The position numbers and the translations under genes were made by a program. Below, in pieces: positions 1 to 8,201 of a stretch of 64,000 nucleotides of DNA. The stretch is from NCBI GenBank assembly GCA_001023535.1, contig CP011020.1:186001-250000 (forward strand). Reading direction: 5' to 3'. How positions within the stretch are numbered: the first letter of the stretch is position 1; every line of letters starts with the position of its first letter. The notes beneath the pieces are model-generated. The model did no database searches. It had not been told where the DNA came from and saw only the letters and a program-made list of their open reading frames with translations. Origin of the DNA: Pseudomonas chlororaphis (GTDB lineage Bacteria; Pseudomonadota; Gammaproteobacteria; Pseudomonadales; Pseudomonadaceae).

Positions 1-708
1 CGCCTGACGTCGCAGCACCGCAGGTTGCTCGGCCGCAGCCGCGATTACCACGGCCTTCTGCAAACCTGTCGGCCCCAGGCTGTCGCGAATGAAATCCCCG
101 ACTTCGCGGCCGCGCTCGCCAATCAACGCGATCACGATCACATCAGCCTCTGCGTATTGGCTCATCATCCCGAGCAACGTGCTTTTCCCCACGCCGCTGC
201 CGGCAAAAATCCCGATTCGTTGGCCACGTCCCAACGGTGTGAAAACATCGACTGCCTTCACCCCTGTGACTAACGTGGTGTTGATCGGCGAACGATGCAA
301 AGGATTGATCGGCGCCACGAACCGGGGCATGCGCTTGAGACCTTCGGGGGCTGGCATGTCATCCAACGGCTCGCAAGTCGCGTCGAGTACACGCCCCAAC
401 AGACTCTCTCCGACAGGAACCGTATAAGGGGCTCCACGTGCGTGGACTCCACTGGCAAGGCACAACCCATCCACCGGACCGTAAGGCATCAACAGGGTGG
501 AGTCACTGCGTAAGCCGACCACCTCCGCGACGACAACTTCGCCTCCACGAGCCGGGTGAATGTCCACCAACTCGCCCAGTCGCACGTCCAGTCCAGTGGC
601 GTGAAGCACCAGCCCCTGAATCGAGCTCAAACGTCCCATCCGTCGACACAGCCGAGCCTGATCAAGCCGCGTCAGCAGTCGGTGCTCAAGCCCCTGCCAC
701 ACGGCCAT
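1..708 (-). CDS. fliI: Flagellar-type export ATPase FliI, N-terminal 236 residues (cut by window edge)
   Basis: FliI is the cytoplasmic ATPase that, with FliH and FliJ, energises substrate delivery to the flagellar type III export gate. The translation begins MAVWQGLEHR and contains the Walker A motif GSGVGKST at residues 170-177 followed by the family motif ALIGERGREVGDF, both typical of the FliI/SctN group. The chosen ATG at 706-708 has an AAAGGAG ribosome site just upstream and lies 23 bases inside the end of fliH, so the two are translationally coupled. The catalytic core beyond residue 236 and the C-terminal domain are outside the window. The N-terminal domain is shortish but intact. Identity is secure; whether it belongs to a motility flagellum or a specialised apparatus cannot be read from this gene alone. 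Confidence 0.96.
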   Translation of the reverse strand, partial: MAVWQGLEHRLLTRLDQARLCRRMGRLSSIQGLVLHATGLDVRLGELVDIHPARGGEVVVAEVVGLRSDSTLLMPYGPVDGLCLASGVHARGAPYTVPVGESLLGRVLDATCEPLDDMPAPEGLKRMPRFVAPINPLHRSPINTTLVTGVKAVDVFTPLGRGQRIGIFAGSGVGKSTLLGMMSQYAEADVIVIALIGERGREVGDFIRDSLGPTGLQKAVVIAAAAEQPAVLRRQA

Positions 709-1414
709 CTCCTTTCGCGGTCAACACCGATGCGACATTCGCCAATTGTGTCTGCACAGCGGCGTCCAGTTGCCCCCCCTCAAAATCGATCAGACAGCTG
801 CCCGCCGACGCCTGAGGATCGACCAGGAACGACCTTATCAGCGGGTCGTCCGGAGCCAGTCGAAGCAAGGTCTCGTAGTCCGCGCGAGCCACGCGAATGC
901 GCAGTGGCGCTGTCAGTTGGTAGGTTTCGATTGCCTGCTTCGCCAGATCGGCAATCAATGGACGTGTCTCGGCATGCGTGCCCAACAGGCGCTCAACCAC
1001 GGCGAGCGCGAAACGTCCAACCAAGGGCTCCATGGACGACAACAACTGTTCTTGTTGCGCTTCCAGCGCTTCAACCAGTCGCGCGATCTGCAGGCGTTCC
1101 GCTTCGAGCGCGGTGCGCAGGGAGGCCTCTGTCTTCAGCCATTGCTGTTCTTGTCGGGCCAACGCTTCAGTCAATTGCGCACGAGCCTGTTTGCTGGCTT
1201 CCAGTGCTCCTTCTTCGCGACGTTCCCGCTCCATCTCTGCGAGCTCCTGCGCGAAGGTTTCGCGCAGCATCGCTTTTACATCGGGTTGGCGGGCCTCACT
1301 GGCGAGCCTCGCAGGTTGAACATCCCCGCCGAGCCCCGGCAGGCGCCGTGCTCCCTGATTCTGGAAAGGTTGACGCAACACCGTGGATGACACCGGCGGC
1401 TTAGAGTTACTCAT
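686..1414 (-). CDS. fliH: FliH-type negative regulator of the export ATPase
   Basis: This 242-residue protein occupies the fliH position, between the FliG-slot gene and fliI. FliH (SctL in injectisomes) dimerises, binds the N-terminus of FliI and links the ATPase to the C ring. A long charged, Glu/Gln/Arg-rich stretch at about residues 60-130 looks like the FliH coiled coil. The C-terminal segment with GSCLIDFEGGQLDAAVQTQL (about residues 205-224) matches the conserved end of the FliH/SctL family. The ATG at 1414 overlaps the stop of the upstream gene by 8 bases (ATGAGTAA), and its own end overlaps fliI, so all three are coupled. The sequence is divergent, and the conserved tail resembles injectisome SctL as much as FliH; the flagellar assignment rests on the neighbours. 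Confidence 0.88.
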   Translation of the reverse strand: MSNSKPPVSSTVLRQPFQNQGARRLPGLGGDVQPARLASEARQPDVKAMLRETFAQELAEMERERREEGALEASKQARAQLTEALARQEQQWLKTEASLRTALEAERLQIARLVEALEAQQEQLLSSMEPLVGRFALAVVERLLGTHAETRPLIADLAKQAIETYQLTAPLRIRVARADYETLLRLAPDDPLIRSFLVDPQASAGSCLIDFEGGQLDAAVQTQLANVASVLTAKGDGRVAGA

Positions 1415-1853
1415 GGCCAGCCTCCTGCGCGTCCATCCGGGCTTTCAAGCTTTTCATCAACTCAACCGGCAGGACCTGCCGGGCGAACTTGCCATCCCAT
1501 CGACGGATATCGGCACTATTGGCCTGGCTGCCCAGCACTTCACGACGCACCGCCGGCGTTTCCAGCTGAAGTACCAGTGCGCTCCAGAACGGATGCGTTG
1601 CTCTCGAGAGGCACGCCTTGAGACGCGAATGGTCGGGCATCGTGCGCGCAGCGGACGGCGTTGCTGCCATCTCATCCATCAGGGCAGCAACAATCGCGGG
1701 ATCGTTGGCCAGGCCCAGCAGATTGATCTCCTCCAGTAGCACCTCAACCTGTCGACGCTCGTCAGTTTCCAGCCGCGCAAGAATCCAGTCACGGTCCTCG
1801 GCATGGGAGCAGGCCAAGCGGATAGCCGCTTTGCGAAGCGCAGAAAACTCCAC
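1407..1853 (-). CDS. Short protein in the FliG position (FliG N-domain-like or SctK-like adaptor)
   Basis: This gene sits exactly where fliG is expected, between fliF and fliH, but encodes only 148 residues against about 330 for FliG. The start is GTG at 1853 with a strong GGAGGGG ribosome site, one base after the fliF stop. Residues 5-47 (RKAAIRLACS...ILARL...EEINLLG) can be aligned by eye with the FliG N-terminal domain pattern RKAAxLL...VxxxL...xEIxxxG, the part that binds FliF. I see no EHPQ motif, no FliG middle domain and no charged torque helix. In injectisomes the gene between sctJ and sctL is sctK, a short adaptor that takes the place of FliG, so SctK-like is the alternative reading. 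Function is inferred from position and weak similarity only. Confidence 0.5.
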   Translation of the reverse strand: MEFSALRKAAIRLACSHAEDRDWILARLETDERRQVEVLLEEINLLGLANDPAIVAALMDEMAATPSAARTMPDHSRLKACLSRATHPFWSALVLQLETPAVRREVLGSQANSADIRRWDGKFARQVLPVELMKSLKARMDAQEAGHE

Positions 1854-1854
1854 G

Positions 1855-3231
1855 TTAACGCCCCTCCAGCAGCCAGCGGCGCAAGTCGACCAGCAATTGC
1901 TCGCGCTCTACCGATGTCAGTCTAGGCACCGTCATCGGGGCAACCACGACCTTGCGACGCCCTTTTGCCCAGAGCAACAACAGAGCGATCGCCAGAACGG
2001 CCATCAGCGCGCCGGCAAACCAGCGAGGCCATGGCAGCGCCCCGCTTTCGTTGACCGGCGCAGGCACCTCGGCACGGCTGGCCGGCATCGGTTGTGCGGC
2101 AATCGGCGCCACCGAAGTGGTCTGTGGCACAGGCATATCGGGGATATACACCATGACCAGGCGATCACCGCGTTTTAGGTCCAGCCCCAACGCGGCCTCT
2201 AGCAAGGCCTGGATATCCTTCATCTGGGTATCCGTTACCGGCGTACTGAGCACCACGCCGACGGTGATACGCTCGATCGTGCCTGTCGCATGCTCCGTCT
2301 CTGCACGCGCCTTGCCCACCTCGTAATCGATTTCCCGATTATTCTGCAGGCGCTTGCTCGTCGACTCACCACTGGAGTTCTCAGTGGACTCCGTGCGTTT
2401 TTCGCGGCGTATCTTATTGGTGAGCGGTTGCTCACTGACTGACTTGACCCGATCGAAGTTCATCAGCACGCGCACAGACACATCGACACCCCGATGACCG
2501 AGCGGGCGCGCGAGCAGTTCCTCAGCCTTCAATTTAAGAGCCTGCTCGACCTGAGAGGTCAACTGCAGATGTTCGGGTGCGGCCGCAGCGCCATCGGAGG
2601 CACTGAGTACCTGGCCATATTCGTTGAGCACCGACACACGTTCGAGCGTCATGCCCTCCACCGCCGACGACACCAACTGTTGGATGCCCCTGACGCGTTG
2701 CGGCATCAATGTTCCCGCAGAACGCACGCGCACGATCACCGAGGCCTTTGGAGGCTCCTCTGCCTGTTGGTAGAGGCTGGTTTTCTTGAACGTCAGATGA
2801 ACACGCGCATAATCGACTTCCGAGAGGCTCATGATCGTGCGAGCCAGTTCGCCTTCCATGGCCCGCTGGTAATTGATTTTCTGACTGAACTCCGACATGC
2901 CGTAGTCAGCTTTATCGAACAGTTCGAACCCGGTACCGCCACGGGTCGGAATCCCCGCCTCCGCCAGGTACATTCGGGCAGACGCTGCATGATCGGCCAG
3001 CACTTCAATCGCGCCTTGCTGTGTATTGATCCGATAAGGCACATGACGCTGGCTCAATGTGGCCAGGATCTGCGCCTGGGAAGCTTCATCGGCATTCCTG
3101 TACAACGCCACGTACTGCGGTCGGATTACCCACCACGCCGACACGGCCAGCAAGCCGATGACCAACAAAGCACCGGCGAGAAAGACGCGGGTACGACCAG
3201 CAAGGAACGAGGACACCGGTTGATTCTCCAT
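1855..3231 (-). CDS. fliF: Flagellar MS-ring protein FliF, with a short cytoplasmic tail
   Basis: FliF forms the inner-membrane MS ring on which the export gate and C ring assemble. The 458-residue product has a first membrane segment at about 13-34, ring-building motifs including the GIPTRGGTGFELFD and FSQKINYQRAMEGELARTI stretches, the YEVGKARAETEHATGTIERI segment of RBM3, and a second membrane segment at about 404-424. Canonical FliF is about 550-570 residues; here only about 34 residues follow the second membrane segment. The last residues (LLVDLRRWLLEGR) still resemble the FliG-binding helix at the FliF C-terminus. The ATG at 3231 lies 3 bases after fliE. The shortened tail goes with the shortened partner encoded next door. 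Confidence 0.95.
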   Translation of the reverse strand: MENQPVSSFLAGRTRVFLAGALLVIGLLAVSAWWVIRPQYVALYRNADEASQAQILATLSQRHVPYRINTQQGAIEVLADHAASARMYLAEAGIPTRGGTGFELFDKADYGMSEFSQKINYQRAMEGELARTIMSLSEVDYARVHLTFKKTSLYQQAEEPPKASVIVRVRSAGTLMPQRVRGIQQLVSSAVEGMTLERVSVLNEYGQVLSASDGAAAAPEHLQLTSQVEQALKLKAEELLARPLGHRGVDVSVRVLMNFDRVKSVSEQPLTNKIRREKRTESTENSSGESTSKRLQNNREIDYEVGKARAETEHATGTIERITVGVVLSTPVTDTQMKDIQALLEAALGLDLKRGDRLVMVYIPDMPVPQTTSVAPIAAQPMPASRAEVPAPVNESGALPWPRWFAGALMAVLAIALLLLWAKGRRKVVVAPMTVPRLTSVEREQLLVDLRRWLLEGR

Positions 3232-3234
3232 AAC

Positions 3235-3540
3235 TTAGATCTGCAACCGAGAGAGTTCCTGGTAGGCATCTACCAGGCGATTGCGCACTTCTACGGCCAA
3301 CTGAAGCGACAATTTCGCTTGCTCCATCGCCATGACCAGGTCATGGGGCGCAATGTTTTCGCCCAAGGCATATGCCGAGAGCAACTCGCTGGCTTGTCCG
3401 GTCTGCTCGTTCAATCGAGTTGCGCCAGTTTTCAACAAACCTGCGAAATCAGTGGCCTGGGGACCCATCGGGCCGTCCGTCAAGGCGGCGGTCGGCGAAA
3501 GATCCTTGGTTAACGCAATAGGCGCGATGGCGGCGGTCAT
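3235..3540 (-). CDS. fliE: Hook-basal body protein FliE
   Basis: FliE joins the MS ring to the proximal rod. The 101-residue length and the C-terminal segment GENIAPHDLVMAMEQAKLSL...VRNRLVDAYQELSRLQI fit the family, in which the conserved C-terminus carries the VMIA-like and VRNKLVxAYQEI motifs. The start was set at the ATG at 3540 (MTAAIAP), which has GGAAAG upstream and begins one base after the flgC stop; an upstream in-frame start would run into flgC. It is exported early by the type III gate. It lies between flgC and fliF in a continuous operon, matching the flgB-flgC-fliE order found in many bacteria. Confidence 0.94.
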   Translation of the reverse strand: MTAAIAPIALTKDLSPTAALTDGPMGPQATDFAGLLKTGATRLNEQTGQASELLSAYALGENIAPHDLVMAMEQAKLSLQLAVEVRNRLVDAYQELSRLQI

Positions 3541-3541
3541 G

Positions 3542-3937
3542 TCACTTTCCAATCTCAAAGGCTTTGAGCGTCATTTCACGCAAGCTGTTGTAAGCACGAA
3601 TGTTGGCTTCATAGGCGCGGGTTGCCGATACCAGGGTGGCCATCTCCCTGGCGGCCTCGATGTTCGGGTAGTGCACCATGCCGTTATGGTCAGCCAGCGG
3701 GTGGGCAGGGTCGTGAACCAGCCGGGTGTCGCTGCGTGCCTGAGCGTGAACCATTGGTTGTGGCAAACCCATCTGGCTGGCAAAGCTGGCCGGAGGCGAT
3801 ACGCCGAGCAACGGAGAGCGCTGGCCTGGAGCGATCGCCACGTTGGCGATCGCCAGGTTGTAACTGGCGACCTCCACCCTGGAACGCTCATAAGCCATGC
3901 TTGCGCGAACGGTTTCGCTGATGTTGTCCAGAGGCAC
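3542..3937 (-). CDS. flgC: Flagellar proximal rod protein FlgC
   Basis: FlgC is a subunit of the proximal rod that crosses the periplasm. The 131-residue product has the expected length and ends with the family signature NIEAAREMATLVSATRAYEANIRAYNSLREMTLKAFEIGK region, which forms the C-terminal helix of rod/hook proteins; the N-terminal helix includes YNLAIANVA. The start is GTG at 3937 with GGGAGG about 8 bases upstream. It follows flgB by 2 bases and precedes fliE by one base, so the three rod-base genes are co-transcribed and probably translationally coupled. Confidence 0.94.
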   Translation of the reverse strand: MPLDNISETVRASMAYERSRVEVASYNLAIANVAIAPGQRSPLLGVSPPASFASQMGLPQPMVHAQARSDTRLVHDPAHPLADHNGMVHYPNIEAAREMATLVSATRAYEANIRAYNSLREMTLKAFEIGK

Positions 3938-3939
3938 TC

Positions 3940-4317
3940 TCAGCGGCCTCCCTTGATCGCCAACTGCATCAGTGCGAACTGCCGAGAGACGCCGTCAGCC
4001 AGGGCCTGATAGCGGCCGCTCGCGGCGGACATCTGTGCAACTTCGCCGTCCAGGGCCAGAGGCGACAGCGGCGTATAGCTTTGTAGGTACGGCGTTAATT
4101 CACTGTCTTGCATCGCACGCAACGCCTGGCCAAGCAGCTCCGGATCGTTGCGCAAGCCATGCAAGGCAGCCATCGGCTCGAAACGGTTGAGGCGCATGGC
4201 CTTGCTTCCCGGAACGTTGGCCATGGCAATATTGTGGGCCGCCACCTTGGCCTGCATTTGCTCCAGGTCCATGGCAAAGCGCACCGTTTCTATTGCAAGA
4301 CTCATATCAGCTGACAT
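3940..4317 (-). CDS. flgB: Flagellar proximal rod protein FlgB
   Basis: FlgB is the rod protein nearest the MS ring. The 125-residue product shows the N-terminal rod helix motif AAHNIAMANVPG (about residues 28-39), the hallmark of the FlgB/FlgC/FlgF/FlgG family, and a C-terminal helix with SAASGRYQALADGVSRQFALMQLAI. The start ATG at 4317 is preceded by AAGGAAG at the right spacing; a second ATG at 4305 lacks a ribosome site. It lies 9 bases downstream of flgI. The protein is somewhat shorter than many FlgB homologues but complete. Confidence 0.92.
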   Translation of the reverse strand: MSADMSLAIETVRFAMDLEQMQAKVAAHNIAMANVPGSKAMRLNRFEPMAALHGLRNDPELLGQALRAMQDSELTPYLQSYTPLSPLALDGEVAQMSAASGRYQALADGVSRQFALMQLAIKGGR

Positions 4318-4326
4318 CAATCTTCC

Positions 4327-5436
4327 TTATTGAACGATAAGTTCGGCGTGCAAAGCGCCCGCCTGTTTAATGGCTTGCAACACAGTGATCACTTCTCGTG
4401 TACTCAATCGAACCTGATTGAGCGCTTTCACCAGATCGCCCACCGTCGCCCCTTCGGCTAACTTCACGGGGCCATGCTCTTCTTCATTTACGGTCAGTTC
4501 GGTGTCAGGCACGACCACGGTACCCACGCCCGGCCCAGTACGTGCGACCCAGGACGGCTGCGAAACCTGGTACTTGGTGCTGATCACAACACTCAACGAG
4601 CCCTGGGAAATACTCACCTCTCCCAATTGAACGTTGGCACCCGCCACCACCGTACCGGTGCGCTCATTGACGACGACGCGAGCGGCATAATCCGGTGCGA
4701 CGGCAATGTCCTGCACCCGTGCGATCAGTCGAGGCATGCTCATCCCCGCTGCAACAGGCACCTCGACCTTGGCCGCGTGCACCACCCGCACACCGGGCAC
4801 GCCCAACTCCCGAGTCAAGGCATCGGCGATGCGCTGGGCAGTGGTGTAGTCCGGTTCATTGAGAATCAACACGAGGCTTTTCGAAACCTCACCGTTGTCT
4901 GCAAAAGCCGAGCGCTCGACACTGGCGCCCCGTGGGATGCGGCCCACCGTTGGATGATTCTTCTGGACGGAGTTGGCATTGGCTTCAAAGACGTACCCAC
5001 CCACCGACATTGGCCCTTGGGCAAGGGCATACAACTTCTCGTCAGGACCGTACAGAGGTGTCATCAACAAGGTGCCCCCAAGCAGACTGCGAGCGTCACC
5101 CAGCGAAGAAACCTCGACGTCCAGTTTGTCCCCCGATTCGCTGAACGAACGCAGGCTGCCCGTGACCATTACAGCCGCGGTGTTGCGGGTATTGAGATCT
5201 CCATCGGCGACGTTCACGCTGAAGTTCTTCAACGTGTTGACCAACGACTGTCGCGTGGCCCGGTTACGGTCGGTATCACCTGTCCCGGCCAGGCCCACCA
5301 CCAGGCCATAGCCGATGATGGAGTAGTCGCGCACACCCTGGATGCGGGTCAGTTCCTTGATCCGGACATCCGACCATGCAGGTTGCAGCCATAGGGCAAG
5401 CAACAGCCCCGACAGCAGTCGAGCAACGGTTTTCAT
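4327..5436 (-). CDS. flgI: Flagellar P-ring protein FlgI
   Basis: FlgI is secreted by Sec to the periplasm, where it forms the peptidoglycan-level P ring around the rod. The 369-residue protein has a signal peptide (residues 1 to about 22, ending LQPAWS), then the near-invariant start of mature FlgI (DVRIKELTRIQGVRDY), the GLVVGLAGTGD motif and the NVQLGEVSISQGSL segment, and the C-terminal LVKALNQVRLSTREVITVLQAIKQAGALHAEL. The ATG at 5436 overlaps the flgH stop as ATGA. Length and motifs are canonical. The presence of P- and L-ring genes means the apparatus was built to cross the whole Gram-negative envelope. Confidence 0.97.
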   Translation of the reverse strand: MKTVARLLSGLLLALWLQPAWSDVRIKELTRIQGVRDYSIIGYGLVVGLAGTGDTDRNRATRQSLVNTLKNFSVNVADGDLNTRNTAAVMVTGSLRSFSESGDKLDVEVSSLGDARSLLGGTLLMTPLYGPDEKLYALAQGPMSVGGYVFEANANSVQKNHPTVGRIPRGASVERSAFADNGEVSKSLVLILNEPDYTTAQRIADALTRELGVPGVRVVHAAKVEVPVAAGMSMPRLIARVQDIAVAPDYAARVVVNERTGTVVAGANVQLGEVSISQGSLSVVISTKYQVSQPSWVARTGPGVGTVVVPDTELTVNEEEHGPVKLAEGATVGDLVKALNQVRLSTREVITVLQAIKQAGALHAELIVQ

Positions 5437-6011
5437 AAGATACGCATCCACTTGAGCACCCGGAAAACGATGTTCTGCTTCTGCGCATCGGTCACTACAC
5501 CATCCCCGACGATGTCGATCTGTGCGTCCGCCAGGCGATAGGAGAGCACCGTGTTGTTGTAAGCGATGTCATCTGGCCTGACCAGCCCGGTGATTCTCAC
5601 CTGTTGTTTCTCGTCATTGACCGTCACCCGCTGCTCTCCACTGACACGCAGCAGGCCTTCGGGCAGTTGTTCAATGATCCGTACCGAGACATTGGTGCGG
5701 ATCTGTCCGCTGCGATTGGTTTGCCCCGAGCCATTGGTGTCGCCTTTCAGACCCAGGCTGGCCTGATGGGTATTGCTGTCCAGGCCCGTGCGCGCGGATA
5801 TGTCGGTGTTGCTGTCGGCTCCTGTACCGGCCGCACTCTGGGCCGAGGTGGACTCCATCACCAGGACCGTCAGGGTATCGCCCAGATGGTAGCCACGACG
5901 GTCACCAGTCAGGGACCTATAGCCATCGGGATCGATCAGGCTCTGGGCACAAACCACCCCCGGTAACAGCAGCATTGCCAGCAACGCGCCGCGGATGTCA
6001 TCTATCCACAT
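5433..6011 (-). CDS. flgH: Flagellar L-ring protein FlgH, short and without a clear lipobox
   Basis: FlgH forms the outer-membrane L ring. The 192-residue product has the family core: GDRRGYHLGDTLTVLVMEST, then RVSGEQRVTVNDEKQQVRITGLVRPDDI and the final QKQNIVFRVLKWMRIL. Typical FlgH is about 220-230 residues and is a lipoprotein with an LxGC box. Here the hydrophobic leader (about residues 10-24) ends GVVCAQ, which fits neither a good lipobox nor the usual following linker; the roughly 30-residue linker is missing. The start ATG at 6011 has AAGGAGAGG directly upstream and lies 14 bases inside flgA. The leader could be cut by signal peptidase I after VCA or could be a poor lipobox. Confidence 0.93.
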   Translation of the reverse strand: MWIDDIRGALLAMLLLPGVVCAQSLIDPDGYRSLTGDRRGYHLGDTLTVLVMESTSAQSAAGTGADSNTDISARTGLDSNTHQASLGLKGDTNGSGQTNRSGQIRTNVSVRIIEQLPEGLLRVSGEQRVTVNDEKQQVRITGLVRPDDIAYNNTVLSYRLADAQIDIVGDGVVTDAQKQNIVFRVLKWMRIL

Positions 6012-6699
6012 GAACCTCTCCTTTGCCAGCGACCACCGCCAGCAGGCTCGACTCGGCACCGTTCAGAATCACCGGGACACGTTCTCCCAGGACACCAGGA
6101 CGCAGCGCCCTGCCTTCGGTACGCAACATCAAGCCCGGCCCGTAGACCACCACGGTCACCGGAGCGTCGCGATACACCAGCGGCTCAGCCTTCAGATGAC
6201 GCTTGAGCACAGGCATGCCGGCATTGACCGACTGATTCAGCCACTGCCCTGCCACTTCAGTGGGCAGGTCGCCCGGAGCAAGTTGCGCCGCCGCCAGGTC
6301 CACTCGTTCAAGACGCGGCTGGACATCGGCGACGGCCTGTTCGGCACGTCCATTGCGGCCATAGACCCACGCTTGCCTCCAGGCCTGAACCTTGAACCAC
6401 ACGGTCACCACACTGGGTCGATCATGGCCGCAGACGGTGCCTGAAAATGAAACCGGGACCCGGCTGCGAATCCCTTGGCTCGACAGCCTGAGCTGTGGAT
6501 GCTCCATTGCCGGCAGCTCCCCCATGGGTGTGAACTGAAGTTCGGTATCGGGCGCCGCCAGTTGAGCCTGGAGCACCTGCAGAGCCGCCGTCATTGCATG
6601 GCCTGCAGCCACGTCACAACCCGTGCCCGACGCCGAATAGGCATAGCAACCACTTGCGAACCACAGCCCGAGCCCGGCCAGGCAACGAATAATCATCAT
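5998..6699 (-). CDS. flgA: Flagellar P-ring assembly chaperone FlgA
   Basis: FlgA is a periplasmic chaperone for P-ring (FlgI) assembly. The 233-residue protein has a short signal sequence (residues 1 to about 22) and the C-terminal SAF/FlgA region: QPRLERVDLAAAQLAPGDLPTEVAGQWLNQSVNAGMPVLKRHLKAEPLVYRD..., with the family's GxxVxxxxL and LNGAESSLLAVVAGKGEVHVDR end. The start is ATG at 6699, placed after the flgG stop at 6702; ATG at 6696 is an equal alternative. It overlaps flgH by 14 bases. The N-terminal half is poorly conserved, as usual for FlgA. Its place next to flgH and flgI agrees with the role. Confidence 0.88.
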   Translation of the reverse strand: MMIIRCLAGLGLWFASGCYAYSASGTGCDVAAGHAMTAALQVLQAQLAAPDTELQFTPMGELPAMEHPQLRLSSQGIRSRVPVSFSGTVCGHDRPSVVTVWFKVQAWRQAWVYGRNGRAEQAVADVQPRLERVDLAAAQLAPGDLPTEVAGQWLNQSVNAGMPVLKRHLKAEPLVYRDAPVTVVVYGPGLMLRTEGRALRPGVLGERVPVILNGAESSLLAVVAGKGEVHVDR

Positions 6700-6701
6700 G
6701 A

Positions 6702-7475
6702 TCAACGGCGCAGGTTATTGATGGTTTCCAGAATCTGATCACTGGCCTGCAGCAATCGCGCATTCATCTGGTAAGCCCGTTGAGCCAGCACCAAACCGCT
6801 CATTTCGTCGATCAGGTTGACGTTCGACATTTCGACATAACCCTGCAGCAGCACCCCCTGCCCGTCCCGTCCCGGCTCTGCATAGATGGCTTCACCGCTG
6901 GCCTGGGTCGGTCGATAGAGGCCGTCGCTGAGTTTGCTCAATGCTTCGGCGCTGGCGAATTTGGCCAACTGCACCTGTCCGACATTGATGACCTCTCCCG
7001 TTTCGGTGATCGTCGCCTGAACCTCGCCGTTCTGTTTGATCACCAAGTTGCGCGCATCCGGCGGTACGCGCAGATCAGCAGTCAGCGTCTGCCCGTCCGG
7101 CATTGCCAATTGACCTTCGCTGTCCAGATGAAAACGTCCGGCACGGGTATAGGCCAGTTCGCCGGTAGGCAACGCCACCTCGAAAAAGCCATCGCCCTGA
7201 ATGGCCAGGTCCAATGCATTGCCGCTTTCCCTTACGGTCCCCGGGCTGAAGACCTGGCTCGGCTGCGAAGCCTGGATACCCGCGCCGGTCAGCAAGCTCT
7301 CGGTCATGCCGCCACCGTCATCGCGCGTGCCGACTTCACGAACCATGTCATGGAAATCCACCTGACTACGTTTGTAGCCAATGGTCTGCATGTTGGCGAC
7401 ATTGTTGGAAATGCTGTCGATCCACGCCTGGTTCGCTGCCAGGCCAGAGCTGGCGATACTTAATGAGTCAATCAC
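6702..7475 (-). CDS. flgG: Flagellar distal rod protein FlgG
   Basis: FlgG builds the distal rod through the P and L rings. At 257 residues it is full length. The N-terminus has ASSGLAANQAWIDSISNNVANMQTIGYKRSQVDF (rod/hook signature NxxANxxTxGYK), the middle has the FFEVALPTGELAYTRAGRFHLDSEGQLAMPDG pattern, and the C-terminus has QGYVEMSNVNLIDEMSGLVLAQRAYQMNARLLQASDQILETINNLRR. The start is GTG at 7475 with AGGGA upstream; no better in-frame start fits the family N-terminus. flgF lies 15 bases upstream, and flgA follows 2 bases downstream. Confidence 0.96.
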   Translation of the reverse strand: MIDSLSIASSGLAANQAWIDSISNNVANMQTIGYKRSQVDFHDMVREVGTRDDGGGMTESLLTGAGIQASQPSQVFSPGTVRESGNALDLAIQGDGFFEVALPTGELAYTRAGRFHLDSEGQLAMPDGQTLTADLRVPPDARNLVIKQNGEVQATITETGEVINVGQVQLAKFASAEALSKLSDGLYRPTQASGEAIYAEPGRDGQGVLLQGYVEMSNVNLIDEMSGLVLAQRAYQMNARLLQASDQILETINNLRR

Positions 7476-7490
7476 AACAACATTCCCTGA

Positions 7491-8201
7491 TCAGTTCTTG
7501 CCGATTTGGTTAATACCGCTATTGAGCATGCCGTCGTAGGCCGATAACGCTCGCTGCATGGTTTCGACATGCCGTGACACTTCCATCATTTTCACCATGT
7601 CGGTGCTCATGGCTGCATTCGAACGCTCCAGCAATCCTTGATGCACCACGTAATCCCTGGCGGGAATCACTTTTGATGTAGCCACATAGAGCCCTGCACC
7701 GATGGGAAGCAGCTGCCGGGGTTGATCGACGCGCACAATATCCAGGCGTCCTATCGGCCGATCATCAACACTGACCTGGCCGCCAGCGTCGACCTTCAAC
7801 ACCCCGCCCGACACCTGCAATGGCCCACCCTCGGCCAGAACCGGATAACCCGCCTTGCTGACCAGATAGCCGGCGTTGTCGACCTGAAAGCGTCCATCTC
7901 GGCTGAGCACGACCCCGTCCGGTGTCTTCATGGCAAACCAGGCGTCCCCCGACAGCGACAAGTCGGTCACCCGTCCCGTAAATTGCAGCGCACCGCCATC
8001 GGCATTGATCGAAGTCTGTGCCTGGATGTCATCGAGCCCACCCTGCACGCCAATGCCAGTCGCATCCGTGCCCATGACGTTGAACGTGCGCTCGGCCTTG
8101 TAGCCATAGGTGTTGGCGTTGGCGACGTTCTGCGACACGCCTTTGAGACTGTCGACATCACGCTGAATGACGCCAGCCAGTTGCATGATCAGATCACTCA
8201 T
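7491..8201 (-). CDS. flgF: Flagellar proximal rod protein FlgF
   Basis: FlgF is a rod protein between FlgB/FlgC and FlgG. The 236-residue protein has the N-terminal rod motif SQNVANANTYGYKAERTF (about residues 23-40), the LSLSGDAWFAMKTPDGVVLSRDGRFQVDNAGYLV middle region and a C-terminal helix (NAAMSTDMVKMMEVSRHVETMQRALSAYD). The ATG at 8201 overlaps the flhA stop as ATGA. The order flhA-flgF-flgG-flgA, directly linking the export gate gene to rod genes, differs from the flgBCDEFGHIJ order of the main Pseudomonas flagellar regulon. flgD and flgE (hook cap and hook), normally beside flgF, are not here. Confidence 0.93.
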   Translation of the reverse strand: MSDLIMQLAGVIQRDVDSLKGVSQNVANANTYGYKAERTFNVMGTDATGIGVQGGLDDIQAQTSINADGGALQFTGRVTDLSLSGDAWFAMKTPDGVVLSRDGRFQVDNAGYLVSKAGYPVLAEGGPLQVSGGVLKVDAGGQVSVDDRPIGRLDIVRVDQPRQLLPIGAGLYVATSKVIPARDYVVHQGLLERSNAAMSTDMVKMMEVSRHVETMQRALSAYDGMLNSGINQIGKN

